Shown: piece by piece, positions 11,005 through 19,212 of the stretch | Position numbering within the stretch: position 1 is the stretch's first letter | Layout: every line of letters begins with the position of its first letter | NCBI GenBank assembly: GCA_004431415.1 | Contig: QPMI01000564.1 | Location: 62,001 to 126,000, forward strand | Direction: 5' to 3' | DNA: 64,000 nt | Origin: Cyanophora paradoxa | Lineage: Eukaryota; Glaucocystophyceae; Cyanophorales; Cyanophoraceae | Program-made: the position numbers and the translations under genes | The notes under the pieces: generated by a model | Told to the model about the DNA's origin: nothing | The model's input: the letters and a program-made list of their open reading frames with translations, nothing else | The model's database searches: none

Positions 11005-11234
11005 CCCCCACCCTACACCCCACCCTATACTACAATCTCGTTATTTCTATACATATTTACTATCTAATTTAATAGAGTTTATACATTGAAATAAGTGAGG
11101 TGTATCGATAAGTAATACAGGGTGGGGAGGGTGGGGTTGGGTGGGGTCTTTTTTGCCCAAAAATATTTGACCCCCAAAAATTTAAGGGATTCAAAAAAAT
11201 GCCCCACCTCACCCCACTTACCCCACCCTATCGA
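11005..11234. repeat. G-rich hairpin repeat unit, copy I
   Basis: Same plan as the unit at 2553: C-rich track, AT-rich spacer with an acattgaaat core, then acagggtggggagggtgggg, a T run, and the complementary C-rich arm ending in cccaccctatcga. A degenerate fragment of the right arm follows at about 11296-11335. Confidence 0.75.
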
Positions 11235-11484
11235 AGTCCGCACGATATCATAGTAGGCTACATCGGGATTGCGATCATATCACAGTGTATACAGTGAGGG
11301 TGGTGCCCCACTTTCTCACCCCACCCTATCGATTCGCGATTCAGGGATCGCGAAATATACAGCACATGATACTTGTTTTTCTTAGTGATCGCGCCGTTCT
11401 AATACGATCTGAATATATCATATCTCGTCGGTATCACGTCGGTTCAATATCGTAATTATTAAATGGTTGGCTGATACCACTTTC

Positions 11485-11704
11485 ACACCCCACCCTCACA
11501 CCCCACCCGGTATTAATTTAACATACATAATCTCTATACTTTATACATTAATTACATTGAAATCAATCATAAATATAATAAAAGATACAGGGTGGGGTAA
11601 GTGGGGTTGGGTGGGGTCTTTTTTGACCAAGAATTTTTGAGGGGGAATTATTTTAGGGAATTCAAAAAAATGCCCCACCTCACCCCACCCGCCCCACCCT
11701 ATCG
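11485..11704. repeat. G-rich hairpin repeat unit, copy II
   Basis: Opens with cacaccccaccctcacaccc, then ttacattgaaatcaatcata, then the hairpin. It is closest to copy III in the spacer and loop, which suggests a recent local duplication. Confidence 0.75.
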
Positions 11705-11803
11705 AAGTTATCGAAGTCCGATAAGTATCAAACCGGAAGTAAAAATAACACATCATGATTTTATGTGTGCCATCTTAGATTGGACTACCATACCGATACC
11801 ACT

Positions 11804-12024
11804 CACACCCCACCCTCACACCCCACCCAGTATTAATTTAACATACTCAATCATACATATTTATATTTAAATTACATTGAAATCAATCATAGATAAAGAG
11901 AATAATACAGGGTGGGTAAGTGGGGTTGGGTGGGGTCTTTTTTGACCAAGAATTTTTGGGAGTGAAACATTTTAGGGAATTCAAAAAAATGCCCCACCTC
12001 ACCCCACCCGCCCCACCCTATCGA
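11804..12024. repeat. G-rich hairpin repeat unit, copy III
   Basis: Nearly the same as copy II over the C-rich lead, the spacer and both arms. It is followed by AT-rich DNA containing agcacattgtagttgtttta, a segment that reappears at about 53.0 kb. Confidence 0.75.
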
Positions 12025-12279
12025 AGCTACGTAGGTGATACACATGACTATATGAGGCGCGTCCCAAGCAGCACATTGTAGTTGTTTTAGATACACATCG
12101 CGCATCGTAAACACATATCGGCTATATCGCGATTACATATTATATATACATATTTTACAAAGATTCCACGATACTTATATTATTTTTATTGATTCATTTA
12201 CGAACTACCGATAGAATACATATCACATATCGATATACACTATGATAAAATTGCTAATATCTTTATATAACTTATAGTA
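12025..12279. other. AT-rich gene-free spacer, similar to 52.9-53.2 kb
   Basis: No gene is seen. The stretch containing agcacattgtag, followed by AT-rich DNA with an atacatattttacaaag-like core and then a perfect inverted repeat, is arranged like 52.98-53.24 kb. Confidence 0.45.
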
Positions 12280-12354
12280 ACACACATATAAAAACAAATA
12301 TTATTATCCTGAGCGGAACGCGAGGGATAATAATATTTGTTTTTATATGTGTGT
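12280..12354. repeat. Perfect 30-bp inverted repeat (hairpin)
   Basis: Left arm 12280-12309 (acacacatataaaaacaaat...) and right arm 12325-12354 are exact complements around a 15-nt loop. The Int2 stop codon and last codons lie inside the right arm, so the palindrome defines the end of that gene. Possible roles: transcription terminator, or the scar or end of a mobile element. Confidence 0.85.
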
Positions 12355-13581
12355 CTTCTCCGCGCGATCTTCCAATAGAGCGCCTTTCGGAACACTTGCG
12401 GCGACATCTATGCCTTCTTTTTGAACCTGCCGAATAGAGGCTGCCTCTATCTCGGCTGCTTTAATTGCATTTTCTGCGGGCTCGACCACTGCCTCGACCT
12501 CTGTAATAATCTGTAATTCGTGCGGCTTAAATAGCTTCGGCATGAGGTATCCGGCTGCATCTTGCACCTCTATTGCGTTTCCCCTCCTTCCCACTATTTT
12601 GTAGACCTCTCTGCTATACCTTTGGGTCGCGCCTTTATCGAACTTCGATCTCGGCAATAATAGGCGGACGTGGAGACCCGGCTTAAAGTCGCTGAATATA
12701 TCCTTTACGATTGTGTTCTTTCTCGAAATAATAGCCGCTCGGATCTGCTCCATATCTGAGAGCTTTACATCCCCCGGTTTCATTCCTATGGTTCTGTGAA
12801 TGGTGTTATTGTAATTGAAAACGAAGTCGTCCAATTTATCCATAAACCGCACTGTATTATAGGCGACGCAGTAATTGTTTATCATCGTTTTTAGGGTCAA
12901 ATGAAAGCGATTCATTATTCCCAGCGAAGTGTGATCTCCGACCTGTTTAAAGCGGTGTTCTATTCCGTTATTTTTAACGATCTCCTGAAACTCCTTTGCG
13001 ATGAATTCTGAGCCGTTATCTGTCTCTAAACGCTTCATTGGAGCGGGGAGCTCTGTAAGCATCTCCGCAAAAGCGGTAGCAACACTCGCGCCCTCTTTAT
13101 TCTTTAATTTCTTGGCATACGATTTTCGGCTCGTCATCTCAATGAGAGTAAGGACTGCAATGTAGCCGGAATTATAATTGCCATATGAGAGATAAAAAAT
13201 GAGATCCGCTTGATAGCACCACGGCGGGGCTGTGATGGGAATAAAAGCGGTTTGGGTCGGTGCGGGGGGCTTCTTGTTGATCTGCATAAATTCCTGTTTC
13301 GCTGCGACATCTTGCACTTCTTTCAATGTGAGGCTCTTGTCCTCTTTTCTCAGCTCTTCGTACAATGCCGATGGGTTCTTAAAACCCGTCTTTGGGTCAT
13401 ACATGCGGCGCACGATCTTAGAGGACGGGTTCGCAATGCTAAAAGGAACATCTCCTAATAAATTTGATTTTGCTTGGCGTTTTGTAATTTTTTGGGGGAC
13501 TTGTTCGGTCTCAGGAACCGCGATAGGTAGTATGGTGGTCTCTGTCTCCTCGCCCGCTACCCTTCTAACGATCCTTGACAT
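12343..13581 (-). CDS. Int2: retroviral-type integrase with catalytic Glu replaced by Asn
   Basis: A 412-aa open frame from ATG 13581. The N-terminal region (RRMYDPKTGFKNP) is shared with Int1 and Int3. The core has YQADLIF (Asp126) and ETDNGSEF (Asp188). Exactly 36 positions later, where Int1 and Int3 have the catalytic Glu in GRIEAF, this protein has Asn224 in LGIMNRF. The tail stops at LLEDRAEKTHI inside a perfect palindrome, about 80 residues shorter than Int1. It is the first gene of segment B, 18 bp from the end of the fusion polymerase and on the same strand. The frame is intact yet the DDE triad is not, so it is either inactive or kept for a non-catalytic role such as DNA binding. Confidence 0.88.
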   Translation of the reverse strand: MSRIVRRVAGEETETTILPIAVPETEQVPQKITKRQAKSNLLGDVPFSIANPSSKIVRRMYDPKTGFKNPSALYEELRKEDKSLTLKEVQDVAAKQEFMQINKKPPAPTQTAFIPITAPPWCYQADLIFYLSYGNYNSGYIAVLTLIEMTSRKSYAKKLKNKEGASVATAFAEMLTELPAPMKRLETDNGSEFIAKEFQEIVKNNGIEHRFKQVGDHTSLGIMNRFHLTLKTMINNYCVAYNTVRFMDKLDDFVFNYNNTIHRTIGMKPGDVKLSDMEQIRAAIISRKNTIVKDIFSDFKPGLHVRLLLPRSKFDKGATQRYSREVYKIVGRRGNAIEVQDAAGYLMPKLFKPHELQIITEVEAVVEPAENAIKAAEIEAASIRQVQKEGIDVAASVPKGALLEDRAEKTHI

Positions 13582-13599
13582 TCTTCTAATTAATCCTTT

Positions 13600-16500
13600 T
13601 TATTTTTTGCTGCAATTGCACCCGTGATGCGCGAGTTGACAATTGTCTTTGAGATGTGGGCGCCTGTTGTTTATGCGATCCACGACGAGCCTGTAATTCG
13701 GATCTTGCGGCTCAATCGGAATAGGAAGGGAACAGAGCGCACAGGCGCCCTTCTGTTGCTTCTTGCGCTCTAATATCCACTCCGGCGTAATATAATCCGC
13801 CTCGTTGAAATCGCGCCCGGCACGCTGATCCTGGCATTTATATCCGCGGATCTTCGTTTTCAGATATTCGATGTAGTCGCTCTTTCCTTGGAATCTGTGA
13901 ATCGGTGTATAAATCAGCACAGTAGACAGATCGCGGTTACGAGTGAGCGCGGTATAGAACCATTCGCGAGTGGTATAGCGGAACGTAGCCTCACAAATGA
14001 CAATGCCCGAATCAAGTGTGAGACCTTGCGTTGAATGACCTGTTCCTGCATAAGGGAGAGAAAAATGTTCTAACATCGCGCACGGAACCTCGAACGTGAC
14101 GCCATCGAAAACGTCAGTTAATGTGACCATTTGCTTGGTGATTTTGGTGATCCGATAGGTGTAATTTGTGTATGCGTTAATTGACTCACCCTCAGACCGC
14201 GAAATGCGTAGATACTTGCGGCAAACGACTTCCAAACCTTTGTAGAATTTGATGCCGTTGACCTTTACGGTTGCAATATTTACTTTCCGTCTATCGTGCA
14301 TCAGTTTGTTATAGGCTAAGGTCATTTCGTTTCTGTAAGCGATGCCAAAGTAGCCGTCAGGAATTGCGTTTAGATCATTAATTGTCGGTAAGCCGTATTT
14401 TGAAATGATCTGTGAGGCTTCGAGTCCGTTTTCGAAGAGATCCTCTTTAATCGCCCGAATTAATTCACGGTCTGTCTCCTTCTTGTGCCGCTTGTTAATG
14501 CGTAGACTCAGGACGTTAGGGAACATGCTCTGCACAGCGCGCTTATAGTAGCCCTTGCGATCAGAAACCGAGAGCTCGTCATTAATCGGTTCATTTTGAT
14601 AGGTGTCGCCATTCGCCAAATATTTGATATCGGGATAGCGATCGATAAACGACTTAATCTTAGCGAGATCTTTTACGGAATACGCGAATATCTCGTCGAA
14701 CATAATGTGACTGAACTCGGAGACGAACGCCCTCTGGTCTTTTTCGCTCATAGCCTCTTCGTAGGTCTGATCATTGGAGACACGGATCCCGAGAACATTA
14801 TATAAAGTACGAACGGTAATATTCTCGATTCCGCGGACTTTGAGAGAGTCCCTCAGCTCTGCGCACTGTTTGTTATAGGGGCAAATGACTAAGCAATTCG
14901 ACTTTTGAGATGCGAAACAGTTAATACCGAGTGTCGACTTTCCACTTCCGGGCATGTCAGCAAGGACAAGCATACGATCATGGAGCTTTGCAACCCAATT
15001 AAAGCACTCCGGATTAAATTCGTCCCTCAGCGAGAACCGGTTAATGAGTGTCTCAGGATCCTGAAATTCGAGAGTTACACCCCGTGGTGGGCGGAGTGCA
15101 TTCTCAGGGCATCTTTTCCCGGGAATATAGCTGAATTTGCCCATGTTCTCAAACGCATTTCGGTCGAACTCTTTCTTACTTGTCCATGAACCTTCGATAT
15201 ATAGGCAATCCGTTCTGATCCCGGCAACCTTGTGCCCGCGCGCTGTCAGGCGCTTGTATTGCGCAAACATATTGGCACGGTTGCGATCGTAAATATGAAA
15301 GTGGATAGGAAGGAATCCGTTAACGAGCTCGCGGTGGGAGCTGATCTTAACGAAATAGATGTGACCTTCGAATTCGCTAAGAGTTTTGACACGTTTCGAA
15401 TTCTTAGGATTGAAAGTAAACACCTCTACTGTTCCTCCGCATTCTTGGGCGAACCTCTCAGCCTCGGCACGGTTGTAGAACATTTTCGTGGATGTTTGCG
15501 AGTCTTGGAATTTGCCGAGCATTCCGATCTCTTTCACTAAAATGTGCTTCTTATCTGTGGTTTGAATGTCACTTGAAAGTACTTTCTTCATCTCCGAGAT
15601 CGACGTATTGGGCACCAAATGCGAAGGCTCCGCGACCGCGATAATCTCTATCTTGTCCTTAACGTCCGCCCAGTGCATGGCGAGAGTGTAGCCTGTCATG
15701 AAATTATAACAGCGACCACTCACGGAAAATGCGCGATCCAGAATAATTTCGATTCCGTCAATCTTGCGGGAAACGGCGGCATCATAATCAATGTCCTCAT
15801 CGTCGGCGAAAGTCGCTTGCTCTCTCTCAAACGCAACGCCACGCACGTAGTAGATCGCGTATTCGAGAATATCGCTTCCCGCTTTAAAGGGAACGAAGTC
15901 ATCGAATACATTGTATTTCGGAAGATATTGCATGCCTTTTAGAATCGAAGGGTAGCACTTCGCCATATCGACAGCTGTGTAGGTGGCTTTCGGGTTCGGC
16001 TTATAGAAATAGCCGCTTAGTGCGGATCGCTTGTAGTGCGTGAGAATTTCGCGCATGTTCGGGCTGTAATGTGAGATATTCGTCGCATTTAGAAGCGACT
16101 CCCGGAAACCCTTACCGATTTCACAGACCTTATTATAATACTCTTCTGTTTCGAAATCTTGCTCAATAAAGTGGTCTGTTGTGCGTGGATCTTTGATAGA
16201 GAACATCGAGCCATTAGCTTTGAATGTGATGCTGTCGATTTGTTTCGATGGCGTTAGCTTCACAGCGGGCTCATATCGCATTTTCAGGAACGTAAATAGA
16301 AGACCTTCCAGACCTTCGCGCCCAGTATAAAGAATGCGAATGAAACTGCGCTCGTCGGGCGATAGTTTAAGTTGCGTGATCTTTAACAAATCCTTGGATG
16401 TGTGCGCGAAGATATCGTGAGTAAGACACGTCGGAATTTTATAGAGTGCTAACGAAGAGGTCGACTTAGGAACATGATTATCGAGCTCTTCGACCTCCAT

Positions 16501-17916
16501 CTTCGCCATGCGCATTTCGAGCGACTTGATGTTATCGTTGAATATATAGATATGCTTGTTGTGAATCATAAAGTGAATATTGCGGGGAAAGATGTTTTTG
16601 TTAATTGATTCCGCCGCGAATTTGTATATTAACTTTCCGTCGACATCAAAGACGCGGAAGCCTGTCTGAATTCTCTTACAGAATTTCTCGATATGGCGGA
16701 GCGTGAGAGCCAGAGAGTCGTCAGGTGTGCGTTCACGACCGTGAAAGAATTTATAGAGACCGTCGTACGACATAGTTAAGTCAGTATATCGCGGTTTTGG
16801 CGCCTCCTGACACTTCTTAATGGACGCTCCCCATGTGGAGATGATCATATCATAGCCGCAAGCGTTAGATGTCGATGATTTGGGGAGCTCAATAACATCT
16901 TCGAACTCAGACGCGTTTGGATTTAATGTATAGTCTGTGAATTTGCTCATAATCGCGGTGCATCGCATACTGTCCATTAGCTCCTCATCCAGGAACTCAT
17001 AGCGATTGCCAGGTATAGCGCCAGCTCCATCGTCCTCGACACCTTCGTCCCCATCGATCACGACCTCATGAACAGTTATAAAGGCATCATCGATACTGCC
17101 GCCAAAATCATCAAACATTAGGCGTAGTCTTTTCTGTTCCTCGGTTGGTGGTGTCTTAAAGAAGAACACCTCGTATGCTTCGCCGAAAGTTTTAAGTCCT
17201 ATTGCCAATTCATCGTAGTTTTTGAGTAAATAGAAGATTGATTCGCTCTCATGCCAATCATGACGAACTTGACCCGGTATAATTAGAATTTGAGACATTC
17301 TATCCATTTTCGCCAGAGCAAAGCTTCGCAACACACTCACCGAAACTGTCTCTCTTATATTGCGGTAGGTGACAAAGGAACTGTCTGGTATATTTAACTC
17401 GGGAATTCCGGGAATAACAATTACCTCCGACGACCGAGCACCGGATCCAGGTGCCCACATCTTGAACGTAACTGTCGCGAGAGTTTCCGGATCATATTGG
17501 GCGATTGGATCGAGAATAGTGCGTTTAATCGCATCCTCTACCGCTTTTAGTTTGCCTTTCTGTTGCTTCGCTTCAAGCTTCGCTTCTTTCGCCCGCTTCT
17601 TTTCTTGCTTGCGATCGAAACGCTGTAAACGCTTAGCCTCTTGTTCTTTTTGCTTTTGCTTTTCTATATTAACTTGGGTGCGAGCGGCGCGCTTTTCTTT
17701 CCGCTCTGCCCTGCGGAAAACGCGGGGATTAATGATTCCATTCAGTGTATCGCGAATGTCGATCAGTGTTTGGAGCTTGGGCTTTCGATTCATTGTGTTG
17801 TGCATCGCCCAATGCGCCTGTTCTTCGGTCAGCAAATCCTGGCTCAATCCCTGCATAATGTATCCGATAATTTCCTCCCGAACATTGTTAGCGATTCTGT
17901 TGGTTGCGCGCGGCAT
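13600..17916 (-). CDS. PolB-like palm + SF1 helicase + HNH-type zinc domain fusion, 1438 aa
   Basis: The N-terminus (MPRATNRIANN) matches the start of the segment A polymerase and is followed by a Lys/Glu-rich coiled coil (about 95-150). A region with NACGYDMIISTW and PRNIHFMIHNKHIY resembles the accessory domain found before PolB in polinton-type viruses. PolB-like palm motifs follow: AVDMAKCYPSI (about 645-655, motif A) and IRTDCLYIEG (about 900, motif C; the first Asp of the usual DTD is Arg here). The SF1 helicase has Walker A DMPGSGKST (about 985), Walker B HIMFDEIF (about 1070) and motif VI WFYTALTRNRD (about 1320). The C-terminus is a Cys/His cluster, CALC...VDRINNR...NCQLAHHGCNC. It probably replicates the element. 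There are no internal stops. I place it with PolB rather than the A-family TVpol. Confidence 0.8.
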   Translation of the reverse strand: MPRATNRIANNVREEIIGYIMQGLSQDLLTEEQAHWAMHNTMNRKPKLQTLIDIRDTLNGIINPRVFRRAERKEKRAARTQVNIEKQKQKEQEAKRLQRFDRKQEKKRAKEAKLEAKQQKGKLKAVEDAIKRTILDPIAQYDPETLATVTFKMWAPGSGARSSEVIVIPGIPELNIPDSSFVTYRNIRETVSVSVLRSFALAKMDRMSQILIIPGQVRHDWHESESIFYLLKNYDELAIGLKTFGEAYEVFFFKTPPTEEQKRLRLMFDDFGGSIDDAFITVHEVVIDGDEGVEDDGAGAIPGNRYEFLDEELMDSMRCTAIMSKFTDYTLNPNASEFEDVIELPKSSTSNACGYDMIISTWGASIKKCQEAPKPRYTDLTMSYDGLYKFFHGRERTPDDSLALTLRHIEKFCKRIQTGFRVFDVDGKLIYKFAAESINKNIFPRNIHFMIHNKHIYIFNDNIKSLEMRMAKMEVEELDNHVPKSTSSLALYKIPTCLTHDIFAHTSKDLLKITQLKLSPDERSFIRILYTGREGLEGLLFTFLKMRYEPAVKLTPSKQIDSITFKANGSMFSIKDPRTTDHFIEQDFETEEYYNKVCEIGKGFRESLLNATNISHYSPNMREILTHYKRSALSGYFYKPNPKATYTAVDMAKCYPSILKGMQYLPKYNVFDDFVPFKAGSDILEYAIYYVRGVAFEREQATFADDEDIDYDAAVSRKIDGIEIILDRAFSVSGRCYNFMTGYTLAMHWADVKDKIEIIAVAEPSHLVPNTSISEMKKVLSSDIQTTDKKHILVKEIGMLGKFQDSQTSTKMFYNRAEAERFAQECGGTVEVFTFNPKNSKRVKTLSEFEGHIYFVKISSHRELVNGFLPIHFHIYDRNRANMFAQYKRLTARGHKVAGIRTDCLYIEGSWTSKKEFDRNAFENMGKFSYIPGKRCPENALRPPRGVTLEFQDPETLINRFSLRDEFNPECFNWVAKLHDRMLVLADMPGSGKSTLGINCFASQKSNCLVICPYNKQCAELRDSLKVRGIENITVRTLYNVLGIRVSNDQTYEEAMSEKDQRAFVSEFSHIMFDEIFAYSVKDLAKIKSFIDRYPDIKYLANGDTYQNEPINDELSVSDRKGYYKRAVQSMFPNVLSLRINKRHKKETDRELIRAIKEDLFENGLEASQIISKYGLPTINDLNAIPDGYFGIAYRNEMTLAYNKLMHDRRKVNIATVKVNGIKFYKGLEVVCRKYLRISRSEGESINAYTNYTYRITKITKQMVTLTDVFDGVTFEVPCAMLEHFSLPYAGTGHSTQGLTLDSGIVICEATFRYTTREWFYTALTRNRDLSTVLIYTPIHRFQGKSDYIEYLKTKIRGYKCQDQRAGRDFNEADYITPEWILERKKQQKGACALCSLPIPIEPQDPNYRLVVDRINNRRPHLKDNCQLAHHGCNCSKK

Positions 17917-17952
17917 CTCTATTAGTTCTTTTAAAATAACCGGAGAAAATAA
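17917..17952 (-). promoter_or_regulatory. Putative viral promoter (ATTATTTTCTCCGG box)
   Basis: Read on the minus strand: attattttctccggttattt then taaaagaact before ATG 17916. The core tattttctccggttat is identical before ATG 18498. Confidence 0.55.
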
Positions 17953-18084
17953 TTTCGGCGCAATCTACCAAATTCTCCTTTTCATACCCTTGTCGCCAAT
18001 TCTTTAAGTGCTTTTTTGACCTATACGGGGAATAAAAAGGGAGGTAAAAAATTAATCATTTTTTGCATCGTACGGTACTTTCCG

Positions 18085-18498
18085 CTACGAATTTTTCGCG
18101 TTCTCGACGACATGCTTTCGGGGTCTTCCAGCGGGCTTTTGCGGCTGAGGTTTAGCGGGTGGGTTCAGCTTGCGTTCCGCTCTCTTTCTGCGTTGGTATT
18201 CCCTTGCCTTCTCTCGGATTTTCTCCCGATACTCTTCATCGTCTTGGTATCGCTGCTGTTTACGAATTGCAATCTTTTGTAGCTGTTCCGGGGTGAATAT
18301 AGTAGCCTCTCCGGCGGCTAATCGCTCTTGTTTTTGTCTCTGATGCTTGTTTCGCTGCCGCTCGGCGTCTTTTCCGCGTTTTAGTCTTAATCTCTCCGCC
18401 TTCTCCTCTTCTAAAATCACCTTTTTCGGTCGCCCGGGTCTGCGCTTTTCCTGCTGTGCCGCCATTGCCTCTTGGTTTGAGATCTTGGGTTTCGCCAT
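18085..18498 (-). CDS. Basic AT-hook-like DNA-binding protein, 137 aa
   Basis: A highly charged protein starting at ATG 18498. Two AT-hook-like motifs are visible: RRPGRPKK (about residues 19-26) and AGRPRK near the C-terminus. Between them is a long Arg/Lys/Gln/Glu-rich helix suited to a coiled coil, with a REYQRRKRAERK segment. It is preceded by the shared TATTTTCTCCGG box only 13 bp from the start. A chromatin, genome-packaging or transcription role is inferred from charge and AT hooks only. It lies just upstream of the fusion polymerase, on the same strand. Confidence 0.6.
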   Translation of the reverse strand: MAKPKISNQEAMAAQQEKRRPGRPKKVILEEEKAERLRLKRGKDAERQRNKHQRQKQERLAAGEATIFTPEQLQKIAIRKQQRYQDDEEYREKIREKAREYQRRKRAERKLNPPAKPQPQKPAGRPRKHVVENAKNS

Positions 18499-18522
18499 TT
18501 ACTATAACCGGAGAAAATAGTT
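18499..18522 (-). promoter_or_regulatory. Putative viral promoter before the AT-hook gene
   Basis: Minus-strand tattttctccggttatag followed by taaATG. It shares the box with the fusion polymerase gene; the TTATAGTAA part is the start-proximal box seen at many genes. Confidence 0.55.
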
Positions 18523-18614
18523 TTTTGTCACTCTGTATTATTTCCCTTGCCCTTATATACTTTTTACCGAAACCTTCAATTTTTGCGCTCGGAGCGATAA
18601 CAGCACCACAAAAA

Positions 18615-19004
18615 TTAATATCCTTTCCATTCTTCATCGCTTTCTGATGCCATTCGCTCCAATGTTGGCAATGGCGAGTCAGCGCGAAAATGACCATTTA
18701 CGATGTGAGGATATAAGCGCCTCCTTATAAACTCTATATGCACATCCTCTATTTGGGCAGCTACCGGGGCAGGCGACCCTCTTCGTGATTTTGGAGGGGT
18801 GTTAGTGTGAGGTGGCGCAGGTGACCCTCTTCGTGATCTTGTGGGGGTGTTCGTGTGAGTGGTCGAAATAACAGAAAGGCGCCTATCTCCATTCTCTTCG
18901 CCATCAGATATGTCAACCTCCACGGTTGTATCGCAGCAGGGACTGTGGCAATTAGACACGACATGAAGTTGAAACATCTCAATGCATTGTGTGATGAAAT
19001 TCAT
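18615..19004 (-). CDS. Hypothetical Ser/Pro/Arg-repeat protein, 129 aa
   Basis: The first ATG in this frame is at 19004; the frame extends further up but only from non-ATG codons. The N-terminus is Cys-rich (CIEMF...CHSPCCD). The middle contains an acidic stretch (DISDGEENGD) and two near-identical copies of a THTNTP-(T/P)-(R/K)-SRRGSPAP unit. The C-terminus is acidic (SESDEEWKGY). The RGSP repeats look disordered. It sits between the AT-hook gene and the 227-aa gene of segment B, on the same strand. No family is recognised. Confidence 0.45.
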   Translation of the reverse strand: MNFITQCIEMFQLHVVSNCHSPCCDTTVEVDISDGEENGDRRLSVISTTHTNTPTRSRRGSPAPPHTNTPPKSRRGSPAPVAAQIEDVHIEFIRRRLYPHIVNGHFRADSPLPTLERMASESDEEWKGY

Positions 19005-19053
19005 CAATCCTACAATTGGACAACGTATTAAATATGTGAGAAAATAAAAGGGA

Positions 19054-19212
19054 ATGAGGCTATTGCTTGCGCAGGTGTTTCCATACGAGTTGGTCGACCT
19101 GATAATGCTGTTTATGGAGCCGACATGCCCGTTTTGCAAGGGCGTTCATATTAAGACCCGCTCTAAATACGGGCGGGTTCAGCTTTGCCTTGCGGATATT
19201 CACAGTCATTAG
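19054..19212 (+). CDS. Possible small zinc-motif protein, 52 aa
   Basis: A short plus-strand frame begins MRLLLAQVFPYELVDLIMLF and contains a CPFC pair followed by a single Cys. The opening is F-box-like in rhythm. It lies in the otherwise uncovered gap between two minus-strand genes and overlaps the end of the 227-aa gene by 4 bp. Length and orientation make chance a real alternative. Confidence 0.3.
   Translation: MRLLLAQVFPYELVDLIMLFMEPTCPFCKGVHIKTRSKYGRVQLCLADIHSH

Noticed and set aside
13600-17916. First thought: A-family TVpol of PLVs
   Set aside because: The palm motifs (D...YPS, then TDC...) and the shared N-terminus with the segment A polymerase fit family B better, and the helicase is SF1 at the C-terminal side.
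18260-18697. 145-codon frame overlapping the AT-hook gene
   Set aside because: It is a different phase of the AT-hook coding sequence and crosses the conserved promoter box; no family resemblance.
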